From contig NC_085046.1 of assembly GCF_963662255.1 (NCBI RefSeq), forward strand, positions 52,174,570 through 52,238,569: DNA of 64,000 nt, in the 5' to 3' direction. Source of the stretch: Cinclus cinclus. Lineage: Eukaryota; Chordata; Aves; Passeriformes; Cinclidae. The translations under genes were made by a program, and so were the position numbers. The notes under the pieces are model-generated. The model was given only the letters and a program-made list of their open reading frames with translations. It was not told where the DNA came from and did not search any database. Below are positions 27,601 to 38,480 of this stretch, in pieces. The stretch's first letter is position 1. Each line of letters starts with the position of its first letter.

Positions 27601-30600
27601 TAATTGAAAAAGCTGGCAAAATCAAAATATACAAATGAGCAATTGATGCTTTCTCTGACTACGTCACAGTAACCCAGCTACTGTTTTCTGAAGTATCCCA
27701 CCATATCCAAGGTAACAGCACTTTCATTGAATCCTGCTTCATTTGCCATGCAATATCCATACTCTGCATTTTTCAAGATGGCACTTTGTATTTTCACCAT
27801 GGCATGTCTGAAATAACAGCTAGAGTTTTCTGATTACCAGTTCTCAAAACCCCTTATTTATACAGCGAGTCTAAGAATAAGGAGCACGGATAATTTAAAT
27901 CCAATGAAGCAGCTTGACTAACATCAAGCTCTGTAGCGCGATTTTTGCAGCAGTGCCAAAGTGAAAAGGAACACCGAGAGCAGAGAGAGCTGAGCCCCAT
28001 GCTTAGCCCACATTAATGAGCGTCACCTCGGCAGAACACACACCTGATGATGCACCAGGCCAGCTCAAACCACACTGCAGTGCTTGCGTCACACCACTTC
28101 CCCCACAGCACTCTGGCACAAGTGGCAGCTCTTAACTTCCCTGCAAGAGTCCCACACAACCTGCTCCACTCAGTTTCATTCACACAGTGCTGATTTTTAG
28201 ACTGAAAAGGTATTTTAATTAATACCTCTCACTAATGCAATGATGAATTCTCACACTTTGAAGTACAGTAATCTCACTTTAGCTCTCACCATAGAGGTAT
28301 AATGACCATCAAAACTATCTTTTTTATTTATATGTAAACATTTTCTTATAAAGCTGCAGGAATAGCTTTGAGATCTTTATTTTGGTTCTTTACTTACTGT
28401 AGGGTTGCTGAAACCAAAATAATAGTCTTCATCTACTTTGGAATACAATTACTATGGGTTTTGCCTCTCCCATCTCCAAGCTGAAGTTCATAGAATTAAC
28501 TATTTCAGCTCATGTCAAAATTTTCACTCTTCCAGCCTATTGGCAAAAGACTGCTATCCATGAAATATAACTGCTGAACAAAGTTGTGGTCAGCTTGCTT
28601 TTAATAAGCATTTGTTTCAAAGTCACAGTCTAAATGAATCAAGTCAAATAAGTACCCACAAAGTGGGTATTTGCTAGGCAATCTCAGTAAAATAATTGGA
28701 CTCGTAACCACTGATACAGCCACAGTTATTCCTCTAGGAATAATATTTTGCATAATCACATTATCTACAGCACACTATGTATTAAGACTAGATCACAGCA
28801 CAGTCCAGATGTCTAGTGAAGGTAGACAAACAGTAAGAATATGTGTTCAATGACTTGAATCTAACTTTTTGGCAACATGTTCTTAATTACTAATACATAC
28901 ACGAAGACAAAACTATTGAGGTTTGTAAATGCAGGAAGATAATTTTGCAAAAAATTTATGTACAATAGAAAGCCATGCATATATCAAAAGTGTTAAGACC
29001 CTTGTTCAAGTACTCAGCACCAAAAAAGGTCTCAAGAAAAAAATCAACTGGTTATGTTGTCAAAAAAAACCACATAAAAATGGACTGAGAAGCCTTATAA
29101 CAGCAAGTTCTTTAAATAACTGATAGATACTACGCCTTACACCAATAAATTTAGGTCCCTGCTTGGGTTCAGCCTTCTCTGTTTTCCTTATACAGCCTCG
29201 GAATGCACTGTGTACTGCCTCTTGAATGCTGCCTTAGTGCAGTCAAAAGCTTTGAATTTTAGCACCAGGAAGGACCTAGAGAAAGTGGCTTAGAAAAGTT
29301 TGGAATCTCTGTAACACAGCTTTCACGTACTGTGCTGCTTTGAATTATATACAAAATCTATCTAGAAACAAGTTAATTAGCTTAATAAGCATTGATGTTG
29401 CCAATTCATCGTGCATTAGTCACTATGGAAATAAAACAGTATTCACGGAGCAGCAAGAAATGGCAAGAGCTACCACCATGTGTGGCCACGCATGTCCTGT
29501 TTAGCTGAGCTGGCCAGAAGCCTGATAGATGACGTAATTCAAAGGACAGGTTACACGGGAGTTCAGCCAGCTGACAAATACTAATTCTAAATTGTTTCAG
29601 ACCAAGAATCCTGCCCAGATTCCTTATGGTTATGCCTATAATTAGAGCTATTATAACTACAGCCTGTTAGAACTCATCTTTTCTGAATACAATCCCCAAA
29701 AAGATCAAACTTGACAAACCTGATGTTTATAATCAGTAGAACTAATTACTGTGCAGTGATCTCGATTCATGTCTGTGAAAATTTCAGAGCGAAGATACAA
29801 ACACAACATCCACTATATGGTTAAGCCAACAGATAAATTTTAAAGAATTTATTTTTGATTGAGACAGAATAGTAGATAAGACAGATAAACAAGCATTCTT
29901 ATGAAGTATACATTGCATACACTTTGTTATTGTTTTTCTTAAAATCCTGCTTCTCAGAACTTATAAAAATGTATATAAAATGATGTTAGATCACATCATT
30001 GCTACTTTAGTGTATTGAGAAGAGCTAGGAGTGAGAACTCTGCATGGAAGGAAGAATAATTTTGAGATTAAAATCTTAATGCGCATTTGTCAAGCTGAAC
30101 ACAGACTACCAGACATCCAATTACAAATAAAAATGCTTTGGAGGGAGACAATAGGAAACTCTAAGTAGTTCTTAGTCCTCACAAGAGTCTTATTCAAGAA
30201 TCATGACTAAAATCATATCTGATTACAAAGAAGCTCAATGTCACCTTTTCAGATTGCCAACAGAATTTGCATTGTTTCATTACGCACACATTATAGCTCA
30301 AAGGAAAACTGTCAAATTACAAATCAAATGTCAAATCAGATAATCAAGAACATTCTTGTCACACCAATTAATTTTTATTGTCCTATGTTCAGAACAACAG
30401 AGAAATAATCTTATTAATTTATTTAAAATATACAAAAATAACTAAGAACTAAATATTTCAAATTAACTAAGCTTATTAATAAAGTGACCCATAAAACACT
30501 GTCACTGTAACAAATGAAGGAATAACTTCTTCCTGTGAAGATATTTAGTTTTTATAAAGTTCAGAAAAAAACTTTTCTGAGATCCACAATACCACATCCA

Positions 30601-33600
30601 GTTTATTATGTAACTCATACCAAACATTTTTTTCTGAAGTGTGGGGCTTTTCCTCCTGACAATTTTGTATTTCCAAACAACAAAGTGCAGAGATTCCATT
30701 TCTGATGTTCATGAATAATTTACTTGAAGTTTCTTCTCAAACGGCAAAGCCAACTACTTGCAACTCTTTGTTTTCACCTCTTTTCCACTTTTGCTTATTG
30801 TTTATTTTGCTTATTTGACCCCAACTGTGCTACTGCAGAGAGCAGCTGAGGACAGCACTGTCATGGCACGAAATGGCACAAATGTCATGTACTGCTAAGA
30901 CACACATTACTGAAAGCTACCTGAGAAATAAAAGTTCATGCCAGAACTGTTCTTCTGGGGAAAAAAAAAAATCCAAGACATGCATTATTTGCACATGAAA
31001 CTGCAGCCACATCACTAGTCTGGAACAAAGAATATTTCACACTGCTTGGATGATTACAATATTTCTTATTCTTATCTTTGGGTGGAGAACGAGCTTGTAT
31101 GCTTTAATAAAAAAGTGGGAATGTGGAGAAACAACTGAATTGCACTGCATATATTTACATGTGGACACACATTTTGCTAGAAGATAATTTTATTTTGGAT
31201 CAATCATTTAAGGTGACTGTTACCTTCCAGAAGAAAGACAGACCAGTCAACTTATACCTTCCTCTAACCCAGCTCTAGAATCAAGAGTGTTATTTTTTGC
31301 ACAGTAATGATGACTTCCAATATGTGCATAGCTTGTTTCACATAAAAAGGTGTGCAACATTCCATCAACAAACTGAAGAATTAATAGCCTAATAATATTT
31401 TGTCTACAATTAGGAGTTTTTCTTTTCTCGAGGAAAACAAGCAAAGCAACTAAATATAATTATAGTATACTCCTTAAGGAAGCTCTTGGTAGTAAAAAAT
31501 GTATTGTTCCCCATTTTACAGTACAATTATGGCTTAAGCACAAATGGTAAGGGGAAGAACTAAGCAATTGGTGTCTTGTCCTCTGCAAAGGTTACACTTC
31601 TCCAAACTAACCTAACTCAAGCTAGCACTGTCTAAAAACATTTAACTCTCAGTGAGGTGATGAGAAGTGACACTCTTAAACAATCATCAGAGGTAAGTTG
31701 GATTTCAAACATCATACAAGTGTAGATTTGTGTGAGAATATTGTGATTTTGAGGACAGTAAAATTATTATGGCTGTGAATACTGGATCAAAATGTCATAT
31801 ATTAAATAATTTCACTTAAAAACTTCTATTTCCATGTCGTCCTAAGGAACTTTCAAGAACTTATTTTCCTGAGTGGCCATTAAAATGAAGCTTTTGATAT
31901 TTTTCCCAAGTGAACCTGGCCTTCCCAACAGCTGTGTTTCAACAGACTTGCAAATGCCTGTTCAGCTACTGAATGAGGCAGCACCTTCTGAAGCACCTAA
32001 GCTCCACATTCTGAAAGCAGTTTTTTCTCCTGTAAGCAGAACTAATGAAGCCTGACTTCACATGGGTTTGCACCCAAGTGACTCTTCTGGTGACACTGTG
32101 ACCATGACCCTCCTAGATTCATCCACTTCTTTCAGGACAGCTTCCTTCAGGATTTTTGCACCCTAATGTGCCACCTGCGGCCAGAGCCCCTGTACCTGTC
32201 CTGCCAGCATTACCAGAACTACAATGCCTTGACATTTTGCCATGTTCCACTTTCTTCCCACCTGCTCCAAATGCAGGGGACCAGAGAACAGAAAACAGAG
32301 GCTCCAAGTGCTCCGGGAATTTCAACATATATGTGTTGACTGACAGAACAGGAGGCCAAAGACCACACAAACCTGCTGAGTTCATGCAGCAGCCCTGATC
32401 TCAGCAAAGGTGATAAAGCTACTTGCTTCTCTCTCCATGTTCTCAGTTTTAAAGACAATCCATATGAATGTTGCTATTCTCAAACCTACCCAAAGTTCCA
32501 CTTTTAAACTGTTTCTCTAATTCTGGGGAATGGGATGGGAAAATACAGAGTGTATAAATCTTTTCCTACCAAATCTTACTGCTAAAACAGATTATGTTGT
32601 GCATGCAAGGAGTGCTTTTCATCTGAGACAAAAGCCTGCCATACCTGGGTGCCAATTTGTTCTTTGCAAAGATAAACTCTACCCATAAAGAGAGAATTGC
32701 ACAATTTATCAACATATGAAAGAGAAACAAGTTGTGATACTAAATTATCAATAAAATTAGTTATAAATAGCAGAAAGACTTTCCACCTACATTTTGTCAC
32801 AGAGTTGGCAAAAAATAGTCTTTAATGAGGGTATTTGAGCTGAAGTATATACTTTTCAAAAAGTAAAGTTTAAAACTTGAATAAAAAACCAAGCATGTGC
32901 ATTCAAATTTAGAGATTTCTATATGCTAAAAGAGAAGATAGTGAAAACACTTGTGAAGCTGAGGGGAATCTGAACCAAAACTATGTGCAACTGTTTTTCA
33001 AAACCACCAAGACAAACAATTAGAAATGCCACTTAACTCATTTTAACCACAGGTGCAAAATCACAGCTTTCATGTGAAGCTCATCTTTAAAACATTCAAA
33101 AAAAGATTCCACACAAAAATCCATGCTGCGATTTACTTGTTTAAACTGCAGACTAAGACTTGCAGCATTCTTCTTAGTGTAAAAGCAAATCATCTCAGTT
33201 GTACTTTTTTGTTCCCGAAGGAACCTACATCTATTCTGTGCTCTGATTAGGCCAATGACGATCACCCAGCTCTCAGGGAAATTCCATGGAAGAATTGCAA
33301 AATATTTTCTGAAGTAATCTAAACCTCAAACAAAAAAAACCCAACAAACCAAAGTAGCAGTGATACCAGAACATTCTGTGCTACAGTGCTCCTCCTACAC
33401 CTTTTGGACTGTTTCTTAGAATTTAGGCTGATTTGTAGCCTGTAATTAGCTTCAGTTTCCAGGCCTTGGACATTGTGGTCACAGCAATCTACATAAAGCT
33501 TTCTCATTCCATGGGAGGTTTCTCCCACCTGCTTACCATGTGAATGCTTTAGACCACTATGTTTAAACAGGTATTATGCTACTGGTACATCAGAGTCACT

Positions 33601-34699
33601 AAGAGAGCATTAAGCTAACACCTAGGCAACCTAAATATTTGTTAGAGGTACTTACAGCAGCTACATTTGCCTTGAAACTCCTCCTTATCTCCAGAGGGGT
33701 TGGTTTTGCCACTGTATAAACTGAGTTACACAGGGAGCATGACTTGCAATAGAACATACACCGAGGATATCTTTCCATATATCCAGTGGTATTCCATTTA
33801 ATCTTTTTTTTTATTGGAACACTCTTTGGACGAAGCACATGTAATTCTAAGAATATTATAATTCCTTTAATAAGAAGTGACAGAACTTCAGACAAAAATT
33901 AGGTTAGGTGGTGCTGAAATTCTATTATATGTAGCTCCCAAGATGTAAAAACCTTTTGAAGAGACATTTTGCCCTAAACCTTACTTTCTATCAGTCAGGT
34001 CTTGAAATTATACATGGAACTAAACTTAATATATGGAATCACTTCCAAATCCTAGATTTTAACCAGCTTTAACTCACTGAAAAGTTCCACCATTAGAGTA
34101 CATTCAAACATATGCTACCTCAAACGAGTGCAAAATTGTTCTTCCACGTCACACCTTAGAAACCTCGAGGAAACAATAACTTTTTTTTTTTTTAAGTTGG
34201 GGGGGGAGGGCAGATTTTCTTCTCCAGTGGAAATTAGAGCAATACCCCCTACTCCACACGGGTTCCCAGGGAACCACAGCATCTTCGCAGCCAGACCCGC
34301 AAGGCTGGGGAGCCGAGGATGACTTCTTCAGCAGGAGGGACAGACAGCTGCGGGGTACAGCTGCCTCCCAGCGCGCTCTTCCAGCCGAGCCAACGCCGCG
34401 GGCACGCCCTCGGAGCGGGCCCGGCGCGGGCAGAGCTCACCCCGCCGGGTGCCCCGGGACGCGGCTCTACCCCGGCAGGGACCCCAAGGGTGGGACGCCA
34501 CAACCCCCGGCCCCGCTCACCTGCCGAGCTCCCGGCCGGGGCTGAGACTGTACCGCTCCTGGAAGGGCTCCGTGCGGATGGGCGTACGGATCTCCGCCAG
34601 GAGCCCGCCCCGCTGCCGGCATCGCCCGGCCGCGGGCTGAGGTGGCGGCGGCCGCTCACAGCGGGAGCGACCGGGCGGCGGCTTCTTGTCGGGGCTCAT
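12331..34699 (-). CDS. STK17A: STK17A (DRAK1), complete seven-coding-exon gene, DAP-kinase family serine/threonine kinase
   Basis: Seven minus-strand exons (34521-34699, 27078-27290, 19921-20065, 14559-14685, 13788-13836, 13476-13655, 12331-12664) join with matching phases into 409 codons, a 408-residue protein; human is 414. Domains: Pro/Arg-rich N-terminus (1-45), then a kinase domain from about residue 50 to 310. It has the Gly-rich loop ELGRGKFAVV, catalytic Lys81 (EFAAKF), HLDLKPQN with Asp177, DFG at 198-200, and APEIL at 222-226. The acidic C-terminal tail ends in a basic KRFKFEEP motif. Family knowledge: a mostly nuclear pro-apoptotic kinase; HLD in place of HRD is normal for the DAPK family. 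STK17A rather than STK17B is shown by [19 protein letters not shown] and the C-terminus EIPGEFIY. The neighbours HECW1 (upstream) and COA1 (convergent) agree with human synteny. No frame break is seen. Confidence 0.97.
12665..13475 (-). other. STK17A intron 6
   Basis: An 811-base GT-AG intron with donor GTAAGT. An open frame of about 85 codons on the opposite strand at 13018-13275 has no recognisable homology. Nothing else is seen. Confidence 0.9.
13476..13655 (-). CDS. STK17A: STK17A coding exon 6
   Basis: The exon encodes residues 239-297 with split codons at both ends (W238 and E298). It reads [20 protein letters not shown], then [12 protein letters not shown] and later [10 protein letters not shown]. 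This is kinase subdomains IX-X and matches human STK17A closely. The donor is GA then GTAAGT; the acceptor is AATTTAG. Confidence 0.97.
13788..13836 (-). CDS. STK17A: STK17A coding exon 5 (49 nt)
   Basis: A short exon encoding [15 protein letters not shown] with split codons for the preceding Ala and the following Trp; it is the kinase APE motif and start of the P+1 region. The donor is GTAAGT and the acceptor CTGAATAG. It is too short to stand out as an open frame, but phases and homology fix it. The following intron (13656-13787) is only 132 bases. Confidence 0.96.
13837..14558 (-). other. STK17A intron 4
   Basis: A 722-base intron with donor GTAAGT and acceptor CTGAATAG. Opposite-strand open frames at 13810-14237 are chance. 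No repeat is recognised. Confidence 0.88.
14559..14685 (-). CDS. STK17A: STK17A coding exon 4 (activation segment)
   Basis: The exon encodes residues 180-221 and one base of Ala222. It reads [20 protein letters not shown] with DFG at residues 198-200, then [20 protein letters not shown]. It carries the metal-binding and activation-loop residues. The acceptor is TTGTTTTTCAG and the donor GTAAGT. The preceding intron 3 is in phase 0, directly after HLDLK. Confidence 0.97.
14686..19920 (-). other. STK17A intron 3, a GC-AG intron
   Basis: This 5.2-kb intron starts with GCAAGA after exon-end AAG, a non-canonical GC donor with otherwise perfect consensus, and ends TTTTTCAG. The body is AT-rich with short chance open frames. 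I recognise no interspersed repeat or other gene in it. Confidence 0.85.
19921..20065 (-). CDS. STK17A: STK17A coding exon 3 (catalytic loop)
   Basis: The exon encodes residues 132-179, starting with the last base of Tyr131. It reads [20 protein letters not shown], then [19 protein letters not shown], then HLDLK with catalytic Asp177. The acceptor is CTGTTCACAG. The donor is AAG followed by GCAAGA rather than GT. The nearest downstream GT lacks a donor consensus and would add in-frame residues not found in human, so I keep the GC donor. Confidence 0.96.
20066..27077 (-). other. STK17A intron 2
   Basis: A 7.0-kb GT-AG intron, AT-rich throughout. It contains an 18-base A run at 21346-21363, a 14-base T run at 24311-24324 and a small hairpin with direct repeats near 24547-24584. 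No gene or recognisable LINE is seen. The open frames here are short and lack homology. Confidence 0.85.
24547..24584. repeat. Small inverted and direct repeat in STK17A intron 2
   Basis: GTCCATTA (24553-24560) and TAATGGAC (24565-24572) form an 8-base inverted repeat with a 4-base loop. ATATAAGTCCAT also occurs twice in direct orientation around it. It looks like a local duplication with an inversion rather than a mobile-element end. Confidence 0.6.
27078..27290 (-). CDS. STK17A: STK17A coding exon 2 (ATP-binding lobe)
   Basis: The exon encodes residues 61-130. It has [18 protein letters not shown], then [15 protein letters not shown] with catalytic Lys81, then [14 protein letters not shown] and [20 protein letters not shown]. 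The split codon Arg60 is shared with exon 1 and Tyr131 with exon 3. The acceptor is AATTTCAG and the donor GTAAGT. Human has the same [19 protein letters not shown] stretch, which separates STK17A from STK17B. Confidence 0.98.
27291..34520 (-). other. STK17A intron 1
   Basis: A 7.2-kb GT-AG intron (donor GTGAGC in the CpG island, acceptor AATTTCAG). It is AT-rich, with no recognised repeat or gene. Both-strand open frames near 32.1-32.4 kb sit in a slightly GC-richer patch and have no homology. A T run followed by a G run lies at about 34179-34210. Confidence 0.85.
34521..34699 (-). CDS. STK17A: STK17A coding exon 1 (start codon exon)
   Basis: The ATG at 34697-34699 begins [14 protein letters not shown]. 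The exon continues through a Pro-rich stretch to [19 protein letters not shown] and SPGRELG, where human reads LLTEIRAVVRTEPFQDGYS. It is 59 codons plus two bases, about nine residues shorter than human, which is usual for this low-complexity N-terminus. The donor is AG then GTGAGC. I chose this ATG because the frame matches human and it lies inside the CpG island. Confidence 0.93.
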
Positions 34700-34924
34700 G
34701 GCTCGGGGCTTCTCCCTCGGCAGGGGGATGCCGATGCCTTCTCCTTCTCCTCCTGCCTTCCCGTCTCCGTCCCGGCCCGCGCTCCCTCCGGGCGCTGCCG
34801 CGGGCTCGCGGGGGCTGCGGGCAGCACGCGCCAGCCGAGGGGGCGGGGCCCCGCGGCTGCGCCCCGCCCCTCACGCGCTTCACCTTAGAGGGCGGGCGGG
34901 CCTGAGGGAGGGACGGCGGGCGGC

Positions 34925-34936
34925 GCCACCTGGCGG
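34925..34936 (-). promoter_or_regulatory. CTCF-like motif at the outer edge of the STK17A CpG island
   Basis: The minus strand reads CCGCCAGGTGGC, which fits 11 of 12 positions of the CTCF core CCASYAGRKGGC. The flank continues GCC. Binding is inferred from the motif only. Confidence 0.45.
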
Positions 34937-35084
34937 CGGCCGGCGGGGCAATGTCGCTGTTCGGCTTCAACGAGGTTTCAACAAAACCGTAAACAACCCC
35001 GAGGTTGTGTTTGAGGAGGGACCGGCTTGCCTCCCTTCGTAACTTGGATATCTTCGTGTCATTGCTGCTGGACGATCCTCCCAC

Positions 35085-35575
35085 TCTGGAGCACCATGTC
35101 CTGTTCTGGGCTTCTCAGGACAAGAGAGATGAGGAGCTACCGAAGAGGGTCCAGTGGAGGGTGACAAATATGATCAAGAGTCAGGAATATCTCTCTTATG
35201 AGGAGAGACTGTGGGAGCTGGACCTATTCAATCTAGAGAGTAGAAGACAGAGAGGGGATCTAATCAATACATACAAAAATGACAGAGGTGGGTGTCAAGA
35301 AGATGGTGCCGGAGTCTTTCCAGTGGTTCCCTATGACAAGATGAGGAGCAATGGCCACTAACTAAAACTCAGGAGGTTCCACTTCAACACTTCTTTGCAT
35401 TGAGGATGGCAGACAACTGGAACAGGTAGCCCAGGAAAGTCGTGTGGATTCTCCTTCTCTGGAGACATTCAAAACCAAACCTGGATGCGTTCCTGTGTAA
35501 CCTGCTGTAGCTGACCCTGCCTTGGTGATATCAAGCTGTCCCTTCCAACCCTAAGTATTCTGTGATTCAGTGACC
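35085..35575 (+). repeat. CR1 LINE 3' fragment, sense on the plus strand
   Basis: A plus-strand frame reads YLSYEERLWELDLFNLESRR and RGDLINTYKN, the conserved C-terminal end of CR1 ORF2. It is followed by the CR1 3' UTR with CCCTTCCAACCCTAAG and the terminal ATTCTGTGATTC-type repeat near 35558-35574. The copy is 5'-truncated and carries stop codons, so it is a dead insertion. It lies just upstream of the STK17A promoter. Confidence 0.88.
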
Positions 35576-36315
35576 CCTCAGCCCAGGACCTCACTCTGTG
35601 GGCACTCAGGTGTGCCCCGAGGGGCAGCAGGGAGGGAGCGTGAAGCCTGGGGTGAACCTGCCGGAGGCGTGGAGGGCATTGGCCGTGTGGGGCATCCAGG
35701 CTTAGGACACTGGGAAGCAAGGCCGACAGAGGGCAAGGACAAAAGGGACAACAGCAGCTCTGAATGGGTTTAAATGCATCTGGGCCCTCCTGATGAAGCC
35801 TCGGTCCCTGTGGTGTTTGAGGCACAAACTTCAATTAAGCCTTTCCCACAGCCGGGGTGTGTGTAGTGCCTCTCCTCCATGTGTGCTTGAGATCCAGGTG
35901 TCTCTGTGAGGTGTGCAGGAATTGCCTCCTAGTCATCAGTTTGTGCAGGCTGGTGGGAATTGCCTCATGGAATTGGCATGAGCCTAACTGGAAAGGCTTG
36001 AGAAAAACATGTGCTCACTTCTCAATCCCTTCACTGTCTCTATTACTTAATGTACACATTGAAGAGACCTGTTCTGCATGGCTGTCATTTATCACAGCAC
36101 TTTTGTGGTATTTTTCTCTTTTAAGGGCATGTAACCTCCTGCCACCATCCAGAGGAGAAAAGACTGTTGAGGAAACGGGCCAACATATAGGAAAGGATTC
36201 AGTCTAAACTTGGGTCATTGATCCAGCATGGGAGTACAACTGCCAACACGGCATTGTGGTGGAATTCCCTCACTTATTCACTTACTGCCAAATCTGATTT
36301 GCAAAAAACAGTAGA
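35576..36315. other. Intergenic stretch between CR1 copies
   Basis: A moderately GC-rich stretch of about 740 bases. Open frames on both strands (for example 35857-36207 plus) show no homology. I see no gene. Confidence 0.6.
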
Positions 36316-36735
36316 CATAGACTAGTTTGGATTGAAAAGGACCTTAAAGGTCGCCAAGTTCCAATCCCCTGCCATGGGCAGGGATACCTCCCACTAGGCC
36401 AGGTTGCTCAGAACTCCATCCAGCCTGGCCTTGAACACTGCCAGGGATAGGGCATGCACAGTGTCTCTGGGCAACCTGTTCCAGTGTCTTACCACCATCA
36501 GAGTAAAGCATTTATTCATAATATCTTATGTAAACACACTTTTCAGTTTAAAACTATTACCCCTTGTCCTGTCACTGTCACTACATGCCCTTGTGAAAAC
36601 TCACTCTTCATCATTTTTGTGGGGTCCCTCCAGGTACTGCAAGGCTGCAATTATGTCACCCTGGAGCCTTTTCTTTTTCAGCTTGAACAATCCCAATTCT
36701 CTTAGCCTTTCTTCATAGGAGAGGTAGTCCATCCT
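36316..36735 (-). repeat. CR1 LINE 3' fragment, antisense
   Basis: The plus strand carries the reversed CR1 3' end: GCCATGGGCAGGGATACCTC near 36372, CAGCCTGGCCTTGAACACTG near 36421, and GGGCAACCTGTTCCAGTGTC near 36471. The block ends in CTTCATAGGAGAGG. The minus frame contains DYLSYEERLRELGLFKLKKK, the end of CR1 ORF2. It includes its own 3' end, so it is a separate insertion from the next copy. Confidence 0.9.
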
Positions 36736-37274
36736 GCTAATCAGTTTAGGAATAAATTCCAGAACCAATATGTCAAGTAAGAGAGGGTTTAATTTTGTAT
36801 AAATGCGCTTTCCACTCAAAAAGTTGTGAAAGTTGCAGCAGAGGCAGGCTATTCCTGCTGAACATTAAAATCTGGATTAAACGGAGATTATATAATTGTT
36901 ACATCTGAAAGTAGATATCAGTGGCATTTACTACAGAGAGGAGGTTTTTGCCTGACAAATACATTGGATCTCAAAAGTATGTTAATCCTAAATGAAGATT
37001 TCAGATACTTAATTCTTGTGACATTTTCTACTTCTTTACTTACTTTTACAATTGCATTTTTCTGGGGGGACCTTGCTAAAAATTTATGAAAATTAGTGTA
37101 ATTACTGATTCTGAAATATGAACACATCTTTCTCAGAATCCTTTGGGATATTTAAGGTTCCCTGGATGTATTTTAAAGTAACTTCTAGACTCTTAAGTGC
37201 CTTTAAAAATCTAGCAATTAGTTCTGTTGGGCTTAGGAAGACAGATTTGTTGCATTCTTAAAAAGAATTATCCA

Positions 37275-38480
37275 CAGAATACAAAAAGTCCTATTATCCT
37301 GCAATGAGCAGGGACATCTTCAACTGCATCAGTTGACCAACCTGTCCAACCTGACCTTGAATGTTTCCAGGGATGGGATATCTACTACCTCTCTGGGCAA
37401 CATATGCCAGAGTTTTATCACCCTCATTGCAGAAAACACCTTCCTTATATTTAATCTAAAATAACCCCCATTCAGTTTAAAACAATTAGCCCTTGTCTTA
37501 TTACAATAGACCCTGCTAAACTGTTTATCCCCCATCTCTCTTGTAGCCCCCTTCAATTACTGGAATGCTGCTCTAAGATTTTCTCCAGGTTGAGCAACCC
37601 CACTCTCTCAGCCTGTCTTTATAGGAGAAGTGCTCCAGCCATCTGAGCAGCTTTGTGGCCTCCTCTGGACTCAATCCAAAAGATCCATCTTGGGGACCCC
37701 AGAGCTGATGCAGCACTGCAGGCAGGGCTCTCACTAGGGAGAAGCAGAGGGACAGAATCCCCTCCCTTGCCCTGCTGCCCACACTGCTTTGGATGCAGCC
37801 CAGGACACGTTTGTCTCTCTGGGCTGTGAGTGCACATGGCTGGGTCATGTCCAGCCTCTCATCCACCTGCACCTCCAGGTCCTTCTCAGCAAAGCTGTTC
37901 TTGATCTGTTCATCCCCCAACCTGTGTTGGTACTGGGGGTTGCCCCAACCCAGGTGCAGCGCCTGGCACATGGTCTTGTTGAACCTCATGAGGTTCCCAT
38001 GGGGCCATTTGCTGAGCCTCTCCAGATCTCTATGGATGGCATCCTATCCCTCAGGTGTGTCAACTGCACCACTCAGTTTGGTGTCATTGCCAAATTTGCT
38101 GAGGGTGCACTTGATCTCTTTGTCTGTATCATTAATGAAGGTATGAAATAGCACAGGTTCCAACACGGGCTCCTGAGTAACATCACTTGTCATTGATGTT
38201 CATTGGGACTCTGAGTCACTGACCACCACCCTCTGCATGTGACTGTCCAACCAATTCCTTATCCACCTAATAGTCTACCCATCAAATCCACCACTGCAAT
38301 TTGGAGAGAGACTGTTGTGGGGTACCATGTTAAAGGCATTACAGAAATCCAGATAAAAGACATCTGTAACTCCTCCCTTTTCCACTGATGGAATCACCCC
38401 ATCACAGAAGGCCACTGGGTTGGTCAGACAGGACTTGCCTTGGTGAAGCTGTGTTGGCTGTCGGACATCTTTTCCCACTT
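37275..38480 (-). repeat. CR1 LINE fragment with degraded ORF2, antisense (about 1.2 kb)
   Basis: This is the longest mobile-element remnant in the window. Minus-strand frames in order give a reverse-transcriptase segment with YLDFCNAFNMVPHN (motif A region, usual form LDFSKAFDTVPHN). They continue with LHLGWGNPQYQHRLGDE, then LVRALPAVLHQLWGPQ, then LWHMLPREVVDIPSLETFK. Frames shift between these blocks, so it is a pseudogene. In motif A the first Asp is kept, but the Asp of the AFD triplet is Asn. The 5' part of ORF2 and any upstream ORF are missing. Confidence 0.92.

Larger units (their letters stand above)
34290..34950. promoter_or_regulatory. STK17A: CpG island and promoter of STK17A
   Basis: About 650 bases of very GC-rich, CpG-dense sequence stand out against the AT-rich surroundings and cover STK17A exon 1 and its upstream flank. 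GC boxes are visible at about 34839-34850 (GGGGGCGGGGCC) and 34861-34870 (GCCCCGCCCC). No TATA box is seen. The start site is probably between 34700 and 34950. Several long open frames in all frames here are only a by-product of GC richness. Confidence 0.88.

Noticed and set aside
32119..32458. Overlapping open frames on both strands in STK17A intron 1
   Set aside because: They lie in a locally GC-richer patch, have no homology, and have no matching splice structure.
34319..34888. 189-codon plus-strand open frame, with other long frames on both strands, across the STK17A CpG island
   Set aside because: Stop codons are rare in any frame of very GC-rich DNA. The only frame with homology is STK17A exon 1 on the minus strand.
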